Shown here in pieces: positions 7,052 through 14,239 of a DNA stretch of 37,108 nt (positions are counted from its first letter, which is position 1; every line of letters begins with the position of its first letter). Source of the DNA: Lachnospiraceae bacterium (lineage in GTDB: Bacteria > Bacillota > Clostridia > Lachnospirales > Lachnospiraceae); contig SVFL01000027.1 in the NCBI GenBank assembly GCA_015056885.1, forward strand, positions 1 to 37,108, in the 5' to 3' direction. The position numbers and the translations under genes are program-made. Below the pieces are notes generated by a model, which saw only the letters and a program-made list of their open reading frames with translations, ran no database searches and had not been told where the DNA came from.

Positions 7052-7335
7052 CCTTTAACATCTCCTTGCGACCATTCAATATCATATCCGTCCAGTTCTT
7101 TCCAATTAAACAATTCCTTAAAATCATTATAACATTCTTCACAAATGCAACAACTCAAATCCTCCGGTATAAACCACCATTGATGTGGAGTGTCCTGTAC
7201 TTCTTCCCAACAAAAAATACATTTCTTCAAATGCTTGGCATATTGAGTGATTTCTTCGCCGTCCGTCGGATTTATCTCTTTATTTTTCAAATACTCTACA
7301 TCATCACGTAACCGCCAATCATCTTTTTCAATCAT
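7048..7335 (-). CDS. small Cys-rich protein found with immunity genes
   Basis: A 95-residue protein with two cysteine clusters, KKCIFCWEEV and SCCICEECY, forming a likely zinc site (CxxC...CxxC). The opening DDWRLRDDVEYLKNKEI and the closing KELFNWKELDG resemble a family I recall as recurring next to immunity genes in Firmicute polymorphic-toxin loci; no named function is known to me. I chose the ATG at 7335, preceded by GAGGT at 7 nt, over an upstream GTG. It overlaps the next gene by 4 bp (ATGA) and heads the three-gene tight cluster. Confidence 0.7.
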   Translation of the reverse strand: MIEKDDWRLRDDVEYLKNKEINPTDGEEITQYAKHLKKCIFCWEEVQDTPHQWWFIPEDLSCCICEECYNDFKELFNWKELDGYDIEWSQGDVKG

Positions 7336-7412
7336 ACACGTTACCTCACACACTCAAGAGAATTCAAAGCTTTGCATGCTTTTATCCCCACTAGCAGTCT
7401 GAAATTTACACC

Positions 7413-8405
7413 TTACCTCAGAGTAGCCTTAACTTCTGCCAATGCATATTTTTCTACTTCTTTATTTTTACATTTTCTAACGAAAAACTTTCCATTCTCT
7501 ATTGCCGAGAATTGAAAATACAAGTCCTGTGAGTACATAGTTTCAAATAAGCGGTTTTCTTCATATTTGGGAGAATATATTTTGTCTCCATAAACTTTCA
7601 GCAGATACGGATAAGTTGTATACATTCGCACATCAACTCGCTCATCCAAGCATTTAAGAAGCATCGGGAAAGTACCTGAACAGCCGGATTCAATCACAAC
7701 GATATGCTTTTCTTTGATAGACTTAAGCAAATCTGTAAGACAATTTTCTATTTCCGGATATCGTCTTATGGTAGTTCGCATATCAGGCAAAACCATTTTA
7801 CAAAAATCATCGTAATTGTCGTATCTGCCTATCTCCAATGCTTTAATTATAGAAGCACGGATTTCATCATCCACGAACTCTTTACCTGTTAGCATCGTTA
7901 ATGTCTTTCTACCAAGCAACCACGGATAGATGTTTGGCTTTTTATTATTTTGATAGTAGACATACGGCAATAGAGTATCACGAAGCAGAAAAATGTATGC
8001 AGTATCTTCGTTATAACCAATCCATTCACAGAAGCAAATTAACTTTGCCAAAAAGGCATCATCACTTTCAGTATTACCTTCTTTTGCATACATAACAAGT
8101 TCGTTGATTGCCATTGTAAGTTCCATTTCTTTCTGCTCATACACAACATCTGTTTCGGCTATCGTTTTGTGACAGATAGAAAATGGATTAACGCCACAGT
8201 TTCGCAAATATTCCCTTAATCGTGAAACGCCTTGACAGGATTCTTCCAGAATTTCGTTCAACTCTGTGTATCCTTCATCCAGCAAATCGTCAAGCATCTT
8301 TAAGAGCTGCTTTGCATGATATATAGTTTGTGGGGTGGCATCGACAGAATCCAATTTCTGCAATTCGCCTCTGTAATAATCTAAATGAAAAGAAATAAAT
8401 CCCAT
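7413..8405 (-). CDS. unknown protein, about 330 residues
   Basis: I do not recognise a named family. The first two-thirds are largely helical and acidic (HAKQLLKMLDDLLDEGYTELNEILEE). The C-terminal third has an alpha/beta look, with KHIVVIESGCSGTFPMLLKCL, a hydrophobic strand followed by a Gly/Ser turn like a nucleotide-binding or hydrolase nucleophile loop. This is followed by VDVRMYTTYPYL and FVRKCKNKEVEKYALAE. There is no signal peptide or membrane segment. The ATG at 8405 has GGAGG 10 nt upstream; a GTG at 8441 lacks a site. It is cargo of the integrated element, between the GNAT and the immunity cluster. Confidence 0.75.
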   Translation of the reverse strand: MGFISFHLDYYRGELQKLDSVDATPQTIYHAKQLLKMLDDLLDEGYTELNEILEESCQGVSRLREYLRNCGVNPFSICHKTIAETDVVYEQKEMELTMAINELVMYAKEGNTESDDAFLAKLICFCEWIGYNEDTAYIFLLRDTLLPYVYYQNNKKPNIYPWLLGRKTLTMLTGKEFVDDEIRASIIKALEIGRYDNYDDFCKMVLPDMRTTIRRYPEIENCLTDLLKSIKEKHIVVIESGCSGTFPMLLKCLDERVDVRMYTTYPYLLKVYGDKIYSPKYEENRLFETMYSQDLYFQFSAIENGKFFVRKCKNKEVEKYALAEVKATLR

Positions 8406-8473
8406 CGGTATTGTACCTCCAGCCAACTTCCTTTTAAACACAACGTTTTACTGAAAGTTTCGTTTTCTTTTAA

Positions 8474-8905
8474 TTACTCGCAATACATGCATATAGTTCC
8501 ATTAGATAACTTAAATCCATTTTTTTCATAAAATCTAGCTGCTGGCGCATACTCGCTTGTATAAAGAACTATTCCAGCAAGTCCGTTATCTTTACTATAA
8601 TCTTTAACAGCATTTAATAGTTGCTTACCTATTCCAAGCCCCTGTCGTTCAGGAAGCACTGCCATCTCATTAATGTAAATCTCTTTTTTGCTTCCTGAAA
8701 TCTTACAAAGAGCGAATATGCAACCTAACACATCTTCATTTTCTTCATATACATATCCGACAAATCTTTTCTGTTCAAAAAAATCTTGAAGATAGTCTGT
8801 TGCGTTTTCTGCCGTCCAATCTATGCCCCAATGTTCTAGCGGAAATGCTTTTGCATAAATCATACCGCATTGCGCTAAATCATTATATTTCATAATTCTA
8901 ATCAT
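8474..8905 (-). CDS. GNAT-family N-acetyltransferase
   Basis: A 143-residue single-domain acetyltransferase. Motif A is clear: INEMAVLPERQGLGIGKQLLNAV, with RQGLGIG binding the acetyl-CoA pyrophosphate. Motif B ends in ARFYEKNGFKL, which positions the catalytic Tyr seen in many GNATs. The N-terminal segment (MIYAKAFPLEHWGIDWTAENA) would shape the acceptor site. It is 27 bp downstream of the dinD-like gene with a GGAGG site, so it is part of the same leftward cargo operon. Substrate unknown; antibiotic, toxin or protein acetylation are all possible. Confidence 0.85.
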   Translation of the reverse strand: MIRIMKYNDLAQCGMIYAKAFPLEHWGIDWTAENATDYLQDFFEQKRFVGYVYEENEDVLGCIFALCKISGSKKEIYINEMAVLPERQGLGIGKQLLNAVKDYSKDNGLAGIVLYTSEYAPAARFYEKNGFKLSNGTICMYCE

Positions 8906-8932
8906 AAATCAATCCTCCAATTTCAAATTCAT

Positions 8933-9796
8933 CTACTCATCCAGCATCAGCTTTCCGGCTTTTGCTTTTGCCTTTAACCGAGCCATCTGTTCCTTCTCAA
9001 TTTCCTGTATGCTTTTCTCAGGTGTAGGCAAATCTTCCGGCATAGTACCGCCAATTTTTTCTATGGCACCACGCACTTCTTTACCAACAGAATAATGAAT
9101 AGAAGTGGCAACTTGGGCACTATCAACTTCATCCTTCCTTAATTTTTCTTCTGTCTGCGAAATACGGAAAAGATTTGCAATCAACTCTGTACTACCCATA
9201 TAATCAAGGATTTTCTGACCAACCTCAAGATTCTTTCTTTTGTGAATATCATCTACATCTAAGCCACCATACAAACCCATATAGCCTGCATTCTGAAAGA
9301 TTGCAAATTCTTCATTCGTAATCACTCCTGCATTATGTGCAGTTTCTGCAAGCATCTGATTCCACTGTTTAATATCTCCACGCACCACCAAGCGCCGTCT
9401 GTCTTCATCTAATTCGTTAAAATGGTCTGCTACTTCCTGACGATAGGTTTGAATAGCAAAATATGTTTGTCCTAATGCAATTACTTCTTTTCTGGGGTCA
9501 CCATTTTGCACAATCAGATAACATGCATATCTGGTCAATTCATAATCAACGATAGGCTTTGTTCCGCCTTTAGGCATGTTTGATGTTTTCCTGACCTCGG
9601 GAAAACATTCCTCTATATTTCTTCCGCTATTTTCACAAGCTAACATTGCTCGCTTTATCACTTTATGAAAATTTTCCCACTTAGTATATTCTAATGCAGG
9701 TGCAAGTTCTCTGGCGGACCAAAACTCTGTTCCATCTGCTCTGACTTGCTTTATATCCTCAAAACGTTTATATTCTTTCGCTTTTAATTCTTTCAC
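8933..9796 (-). CDS. dinD: DinD-like DNA-damage-inducible protein
   Basis: A 287-residue homologue of DinD, whose E. coli member is SOS-induced and inhibits RecA-driven strand exchange. The N-terminal half is a BRO-N-like domain (RADGTEFWSARELAPALEYTKW, then NFHKVIKRAMLACENSG) with the DYELTRYACYLIVQNGDPRK segment. The C-terminal half matches DinD (MGLYGGLDVDDIHKRKNL, STELIANLFRISQTEEKLR). I chose the GTG at 9796, preceded by GGAGG at 8 nt, over a TTG at 9829 with no site. It is the first gene of the leftward cargo operon. I see no LexA box of the CGAAC-N4-GTTCG type upstream. Confidence 0.85.
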   Translation of the reverse strand: MKELKAKEYKRFEDIKQVRADGTEFWSARELAPALEYTKWENFHKVIKRAMLACENSGRNIEECFPEVRKTSNMPKGGTKPIVDYELTRYACYLIVQNGDPRKEVIALGQTYFAIQTYRQEVADHFNELDEDRRRLVVRGDIKQWNQMLAETAHNAGVITNEEFAIFQNAGYMGLYGGLDVDDIHKRKNLEVGQKILDYMGSTELIANLFRISQTEEKLRKDEVDSAQVATSIHYSVGKEVRGAIEKIGGTMPEDLPTPEKSIQEIEKEQMARLKAKAKAGKLMLDE

Positions 9797-10028
9797 TATG
9801 AAGCCCTCCAATCTTGCCACCAAAATCAATTCCCAAGTGTTTCTATTTTACCCGTCGCCTGACGTCTCCGTGCGGGCATTCGACTTATAGAACCTTCTGC
9901 GCACGCGCAAGGCTCTGCAAGGCTCATTTTACCATATAATTTACATCAATTCCATTACATTTTAGCTTATAATCTATAATCTCAAGTGTGCTGTAGCAAT
10001 TATAAATAATTACTCAAATTACTAAAGT

Positions 10029-10086
10029 GGCAAGCAGTGCATACGTGCGCACCACTCGCCAATTTCGCAAACCGGCAAGCAGTGCA
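10029..10086. repeat. 13-bp direct repeat, two copies 45 bp apart
   Basis: GGCAAGCAGTGCA occurs at 10029-10041 and 10074-10086. The second copy runs into a perfect 14-bp palindrome, AAGGTATATACCTT, at 10087-10100. CACTTTGCAG, partly its inverse, occurs at 10103-10112 and 10249-10258. This is a plausible binding platform for a replication or control protein. Confidence 0.6.
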
Positions 10087-10201
10087 AAGGTATATACCTT
10101 ACCACTTTGCAGCTTGTTGGGAAGCATCCCAATCCCTTTGAATTTCTCAAAATTGTATTTCGAGAAAGCTACGCCTCCGGCTAAATGCATCAAAGCAAAA
10201 G

Positions 10202-10245
10202 TGTAGGGTTTTTGTAGGGTAGCTGTAGGGATATTGTAGGGGTTT
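10202..10245. repeat. iteron array A: four 11-bp-phased TGTAGGG repeats
   Basis: TGTAGGG begins at 10202, 10213, 10224 and 10235, exactly 11 bp apart, with T-rich spacers. The constant one-turn spacing puts every copy on the same DNA face, as in replication iterons. Confidence 0.85.
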
Positions 10246-10312
10246 TGACACTTTGCAGGAATGTGAATCAGTGTTAAAGTGTAAGTGGGGCATTTCCCCG
10301 GCAAACGAATTT

Positions 10313-10352
10313 TGTCCACTAAATGTCCACCAAGTGTCTACCAAATGTCCAT
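10313..10352. repeat. iteron array B: four 11-bp-phased TGTCCAC-type repeats
   Basis: TGTCCAC, TGTCCAC, TGTCTAC and TGTCCAT begin at 10313, 10324, 10335 and 10346, again exactly 11 bp apart (consensus TGTCCACCAAA). The array ends about 70 bp before the primase-like gene. Confidence 0.85.
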
Positions 10353-10420
10353 TTCCAAATTTCGGCATCCATGGTAAATTGTAAAAGAGAAAATATTTTG
10401 ATGAACAGAAAGGACCATAA

Positions 10421-11029
10421 ATGAATATATTTACAGAAGTCAAATCGGCTGTCTCTGCCAAAGAGGCAGCCATTTTTTATGGAGTAAAAGTTGGAAGGAG
10501 CGGAATGGCATGTTGTCCTTTTCATCCGGACAAGCATCCCAGCATGAAGCCGGATAATCGCTTTCATTGTTTTGGATGCGGAGCAGATGGAGATGTTATT
10601 AATTTTGTGGAACGCATGTTCGGATTGACTCCAATAGATGCCGCCCGGAAGTTGATTGCGGATTTTCATTTGAACATTGATACCCATACAACCTTTCCAC
10701 CAAAATCCGCTAAAACAAATAAATATAATAATGAGCAGGAACTCTTAAGAGCATTTCGATTATACAAACGGGATGCTCTTTTTTATTTGTGCAAATATCA
10801 CTGCCTGCTTCACAAGGCGGCAAAAGAGCTTGTGCCAACCACACCGGAAGAACTGGAGAATTGTCATCCATTGTACGAGGAAGCCATCCATAATATTGAC
10901 TTCATCAATTGGATAATCGAGGAACTGGAACATGCAACTATACAGCAACAAATTGAACTGATAAACACTTACAAGGAGGTCATTACCCATGCCCGAAAAA
11001 GAATTACAGAAATCGAATCTATCAACTGA
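10421..11029 (+). CDS. CHC2 zinc-finger primase-like protein
   Basis: A 202-residue protein whose first 90 residues are the zinc-binding CHC2 domain of DnaG-type primases: CCPFHPDKHPSMK, then FHCFGCGADGDVINFVERM. That domain recognises single-stranded template DNA. The TOPRIM catalytic domain of a full primase is absent; the rest is a helical, charged region without a known domain. It starts 69 bp after iteron array B with AAAGGA at 8 nt, and its last 41 bases overlap the next gene. It likely works with the VirE-family protein to initiate replication of the element. Confidence 0.9.
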   Translation: MNIFTEVKSAVSAKEAAIFYGVKVGRSGMACCPFHPDKHPSMKPDNRFHCFGCGADGDVINFVERMFGLTPIDAARKLIADFHLNIDTHTTFPPKSAKTNKYNNEQELLRAFRLYKRDALFYLCKYHCLLHKAAKELVPTTPEELENCHPLYEEAIHNIDFINWIIEELEHATIQQQIELINTYKEVITHARKRITEIESIN

Positions 11030-12392
11030 GATACAAGAGCTTCTCTCTAAAATGAAAGAAAGCGGAGAGCTTGACCAATATTTACCGCAAGCCCCAGAGC
11101 CTACTCTTTGCGAATTACTTGTCCGAGACTACAAGGGAAATATCAAACAGAGCAATGAGAATTGTCAGCTGGTCCTGCAACGGGATGAGACATTTAAGGA
11201 AGCCATCCGCTTCAATGAATTTACCGGACAGATTGATGTGGTAAAGCAAATGCCCTGGAAACGATTAGGTTGTGCTTTCTCTGATAATGATTTGGACAAT
11301 ATTATCACTTATATGGAAGTCAATTATGGTCTGCATGTAGATAAACAAATTGAACGTGCCGTGCGGGTTGTGGCAAAACAAAATTCCTATCATCCCATTC
11401 AGGATAAGCTGAATGCACTTGTATGGGATGGGGAAGAACGTTTGCAAAAAGTACTCACAAAATATTTTGGGGTACCGAAATCGCCTCTTGCCATCGAGTC
11501 TCTTAAGGTCTTTATGCTTGGTGCTATCGAAAGAGTATTTCATCCGGGATGCAAGTTTGAATATATGCTTTGCCTTGTAGGAGGGCAGGGCGCAGGTAAA
11601 TCAACCTTCCTTCGCTTTCTTGCCATGGAAGATGCTTGGTTTACGGACGATATCCGGAAGCTAAATGATAAGGGCATACACGAACGATTAAACGGTCACT
11701 GGTTTGTAGAGTTTGCAGAGATGGTGGCACTTTTACATGCTAAATTTATCGAAGAGACAAAGTCCTTTATCAGCAGGCTCTCCGATAATTACCGGACTCC
11801 CTATGATAAATTTCCGCAGGACCATCCAAGACAGTGTGTATTTGCAGGAACCTCTAACCGAATCGAATTTCTCCCGGCGGACAAATCGGGCAATCGTCGC
11901 TTTCTTCCCATTGAGGTGGATGTCGATAATGCCGAGACACATATCTTGGAGGATGAAGCTGCTTCCAGAGAATACTTTTCACAGCTATGGGCAGAGGTCA
12001 TGGTAATTTACAAATCCGGGGAGTATAAACTGACTTTGTCTCCCGAGATGCAGGAAGAGCTTCGGGCTGTGCAAAAGAAGTATATGCCTGAGGACCCGAT
12101 GGAAAATGCCATTATGAATTATATTGCAGAGAAACGCCCGCAATATGTGTGCACAAAAATGCTCTTCTATGAAGCGTTAGGACATTCTCCCCTTGATACC
12201 ATGGAATCATGGCAATCCAATGCCATCGGTGAAATCATGAACCAATCATTTAAAACAGATTACAGAAAAATATCTACTCATAACTTTCCGCAGTACGGAG
12301 TACAACGTGCATGGGTACGCATCATGGCGCCGGAGCCGGAAGGCTTTATGAGTATACCACCGGAATTAGAGAAGGAGCTGCCATTTGAGTAG
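10989..12392 (+). CDS. VirE/VapE-family replicative helicase-primase protein
   Basis: A 467-residue protein of the virulence-associated E family (P-loop ATPase of phage and island replication modules). It has Walker A GGQGAGKST (198-206), a Walker B-like WFVEFAEM (238-245), an AGTSNR sensor (286-291) and GNRRFLPIEV (301-310, arginine finger region). The N-terminal third resembles the accessory part of the family. The ATG at 10989 is preceded by a near-perfect AAGGAGGT at 8 nt and overlaps the primase-like gene by 41 bp, so the two are coupled. It probably unwinds the element's origin. No separate primase active site can be assigned. Confidence 0.92.
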   Translation: MPEKELQKSNLSTEIQELLSKMKESGELDQYLPQAPEPTLCELLVRDYKGNIKQSNENCQLVLQRDETFKEAIRFNEFTGQIDVVKQMPWKRLGCAFSDNDLDNIITYMEVNYGLHVDKQIERAVRVVAKQNSYHPIQDKLNALVWDGEERLQKVLTKYFGVPKSPLAIESLKVFMLGAIERVFHPGCKFEYMLCLVGGQGAGKSTFLRFLAMEDAWFTDDIRKLNDKGIHERLNGHWFVEFAEMVALLHAKFIEETKSFISRLSDNYRTPYDKFPQDHPRQCVFAGTSNRIEFLPADKSGNRRFLPIEVDVDNAETHILEDEAASREYFSQLWAEVMVIYKSGEYKLTLSPEMQEELRAVQKKYMPEDPMENAIMNYIAEKRPQYVCTKMLFYEALGHSPLDTMESWQSNAIGEIMNQSFKTDYRKISTHNFPQYGVQRAWVRIMAPEPEGFMSIPPELEKELPFE

Positions 12393-12433
12393 TCCTTCTC
12401 TTTCTTTATGTTTAGAAACCAATAAACAGATAA

Positions 12434-12505
12434 ACAGTGAAAAAACAAAATAGAAATTCACATAAATAGCGCAGATTTTTCTGAAACCTGTGTTTATGTG
12501 TATGC
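12434..12505. promoter_or_regulatory. imperfect inverted repeat upstream of the integrase gene
   Basis: CACATAAATA (about 12459-12468) and TGTTTATGTG (about 12491-12500) pair at 9 of 10 positions across a spacer that itself holds CAGA-N4-TCTG. The 178-bp gap between virE and the integrase has no terminator-like T-tract here, so this is a candidate operator or leader hairpin for the integrase gene. Confidence 0.35.
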
Positions 12506-12570
12506 AAAGCAGTTGATACCCCCTTGTGGTGTGTCGCTGCTTTTTTGTTTGCTCACATATCGGAGAACAA

Positions 12571-14010
12571 ATGGAAGAAAACAAAGAGATACTACTATTA
12601 CTGAAAAGTTTGAAATATCAAAAAGAGTCCTTGCACGCACAAATGAAACTGGGTATCATTGATAGTAGCGGTGCCGGACAAGAATTAGAAATGATAAGTA
12701 AAAAAGAACGAGTACTAAGAAAGCAAATGGTGCTAACCAATCATGTGACCGCAGATGGCACTCCGCGGTCCATTAGTCACCATGAGCCGACTCCTAATAA
12801 TCCCAAGGAGTATTATAGCACGAAAATGCCTGATGGCAGAAAGGTAAAGGCAACTACCTATGATGGGCTGATTGATAAGCTCTTCACTTACTATGCGGAC
12901 GGGATATCGGATTTTTCCGTAAAATCCATCTTTACCGCCGCTTTGTATGAAAAAGAAGTAACTGAGAATCCCAAGGAAAATACCATCGAACGGAATAAGT
13001 ATGACTTTGGGCGTTTTATCTCAGACAGCCTTGCTTCTAAGGATATCCGTACCATCTCAGAGATTGAATTGAAAAAATACATTCAAGAGTGGGTGAATAC
13101 GGTGCATCCTAAGCAAAAGGTCTTTCTTTCCTTTAAAGGCATTTTAAATCTTATTTTTGGTTATGCATACTCTCACAAGATAATTGCAGAAAATCCCGTG
13201 GATTTCATCAAGAATAAGCCTTATATGAAGTCCTGTGATACGAAAAGAGCAAAGCCGGAGGATAAAATATTGTCTCCGGAAGAAATTGAATCACTTAGGG
13301 CTGAGGTGAGAAAACGTATGACCATGAAAAAATATGGGAGCTACTACATCAATGGATATGCGATGCTTTTTGCAATCGAAACCGGAGTCAGAGTTGGTGA
13401 ACTATGTGCCCTTAAGTGGGAGGATATTACTGCAAACAGTATCCATATCCACTCACAGCAGTTGAATAAAAGCGTGAAAGGCGGAAAGGAATATTACCTT
13501 GTGCCTTACACCAAAAACGAAAAGGGCGAATCCGAAGATGGCAGAGATTTTCCTCTTACCAAGAAGATTAAGGAACTGCTCCTTGAGCTGAAAAGTAAGC
13601 AGGACGCTCTCGGCATCCGGTCAGAATTTATTTTCTGTCATGAGGATGGGGAATGGATTAAGACAGATGCGTACATAACCTTCCTTCGAAGATTGTGCCA
13701 GTCTAAGAATTTCAATGTAACAAATAATCATGCACTGAGAATGTCGCTTAATTCAAATGTGCTCCTTCCGCTTGGCATATCAGCGGCCGACAGAGCAGCA
13801 ATGCTTGGGCATTCCATCGAAACGAACCTTAAGTATTACAGCTTTGCACAGAAGGACTATTTGGATAATGTGAGAGCACTTCTTGATTCCGCAACCGAGG
13901 ATGAATCCGCACCGACTAAGTCGGAGCAGGGAACCCTTGGGAACCCCTCAAAGGTCATCAAATTTCCAAAAAAAGAAAGCCCAGAACGCTTGATTTCTCA
14001 AGTGTTCTAG
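12571..14010 (+). CDS. int: tyrosine recombinase / integrase
   Basis: A 479-residue site-specific recombinase that would insert the element at and excise it from the tRNA-Leu gene. Numbered from the ATG, catalytic Arg1 is in ETGVRVGELCALKW (about R274), the HxxR pair is in NNHALRMSL (H387, R390), the third His is in AMLGHS (H414) and the nucleophile is in NLKYYSF (about Y423). Residues 90-220 are the SAM-like core-binding domain. The N-terminus is longer than usual, with a coiled, basic arm-binding region. I chose the ATG with GGAGAA just before it over a GTG 45 bp upstream. The gene ends 12 bp before the att repeat. Confidence 0.95.
   Translation: MEENKEILLLLKSLKYQKESLHAQMKLGIIDSSGAGQELEMISKKERVLRKQMVLTNHVTADGTPRSISHHEPTPNNPKEYYSTKMPDGRKVKATTYDGLIDKLFTYYADGISDFSVKSIFTAALYEKEVTENPKENTIERNKYDFGRFISDSLASKDIRTISEIELKKYIQEWVNTVHPKQKVFLSFKGILNLIFGYAYSHKIIAENPVDFIKNKPYMKSCDTKRAKPEDKILSPEEIESLRAEVRKRMTMKKYGSYYINGYAMLFAIETGVRVGELCALKWEDITANSIHIHSQQLNKSVKGGKEYYLVPYTKNEKGESEDGRDFPLTKKIKELLLELKSKQDALGIRSEFIFCHEDGEWIKTDAYITFLRRLCQSKNFNVTNNHALRMSLNSNVLLPLGISAADRAAMLGHSIETNLKYYSFAQKDYLDNVRALLDSATEDESAPTKSEQGTLGNPSKVIKFPKKESPERLISQVF
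13929..13946. repeat. paired GGGAACCC motifs near the right end
   Basis: GGGAACCC at 13929-13936 and 13939-13946 lies inside the last codons of the integrase gene. It matches the pair near the left end, about 77-94 bp inside the right att repeat. Possible arm-type integrase binding sites. Confidence 0.45.
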
Positions 14011-14022
14011 GCCTCCAACCTA

Positions 14023-14043
14023 ATGCGGAAGATGGGACTTGAA
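14023..14043. repeat. right attachment site (att) inside the tRNA-Leu 3' end
   Basis: The 21-bp repeat shared with 6152-6172. It covers the acceptor arm and part of the T-arm of the tRNA, so insertion here rebuilds an intact tRNA. Confidence 0.9.
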
Positions 14044-14107
14044 CCCACACGGTGTAACCACCACAAGATCCTTAGTCTTGCTCGTCTGCCAATTCCGACA
14101 CTTCCGC
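14024..14107 (-). tRNA. tRNA-Leu (anticodon AAG)
   Basis: An 84-nt class II tRNA on the minus strand. The acceptor stem is GCGGAAG paired with CTTCCGC, discriminator A. The D-arm has TTGGCAGA, the anticodon loop CTAAGGA sits on a CAAGA/TCTTG stem and reads AAG, a long variable arm follows (TGGTGGTTACACCG), and the T-arm is GTGGGTTCAAGTCCCAT. CCA is not encoded (the next bases are TTA). It is the attachment gene of the adjacent integrated element. Confidence 0.95.
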
Positions 14108-14127
14108 GAACGCATCGCGCAGATATT

Positions 14128-14156
14128 ATATTATCACTACTCCTACCAAAAGTCAA
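14128..14156 (-). promoter_or_regulatory. promoter of tRNA-Leu
   Basis: On the minus strand TTGACT (14151-14156) and TAATAT (14128-14133) are spaced by exactly 17 bp and lie about 20 bases before the tRNA 5' end. The rest of the 14157-14239 stretch is an A/T run with no gene. Confidence 0.75.
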
Positions 14157-14239
14157 CTGTTTTTCTCAATTTTTTTTAAATTTTTTAAAAATCTGAAAAT
14201 TAGTTGTTTTCAGCCCTTCCAAGTGACCAATATCTTGCC

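Larger units (their letters stand above)
9830..10420. other. gene-free origin-like region between the two gene arms
   Basis: About 590 bases without a credible gene separate the leftward cargo from the rightward replication genes. It contains a 13-bp direct repeat, a 14-bp palindrome and two sets of four 11-bp-phased repeats listed separately, plus short GC-rich repeats near 9854-9930 (TGCGCACGCGCA at 9898-9909). Frames of about 100 codons crossing it on the minus strand are low-complexity readings of the repeats. Its location just upstream of a primase and helicase suggests the replication origin of the element. Confidence 0.6.
6152..14043. mobile_element. 7.9-kb integrated element in tRNA-Leu (satellite-like island)
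   Basis: The ends are the 21-bp direct repeats at 6152-6172 and 14023-14043. The tyrosine integrase lies at the tRNA-proximal end. A primase-like gene and a VirE-family helicase read toward the integrase. Cargo genes read the other way, with an iteron-bearing gene-free region between the two arms. There are no capsid, portal, terminase, relaxase or conjugation genes, so it needs a helper to move between cells. The gene set (integrase, primase, VapE/VirE) resembles the replication side of phage-inducible islands. Cargo includes an Imm7-type immunity gene and DinD. Confidence 0.85.

Noticed and set aside
5925..7375. Shared TTCAAAGCTTTGC at 5925-5937 and 7363-7375
   Set aside because: It is a short palindrome-centred 13-mer with no consistent context; probably chance.
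9797..9930. LexA box for dinD
   Set aside because: No CGAAC-N4-GTTCG-like site occurs upstream of the gene.
10014..10473. Two minus-strand frames of about 100 codons across the iteron region
   Set aside because: They translate the repeats, have no recognisable domain or ribosome site, and partly overlap the start of the CHC2 gene on the other strand.
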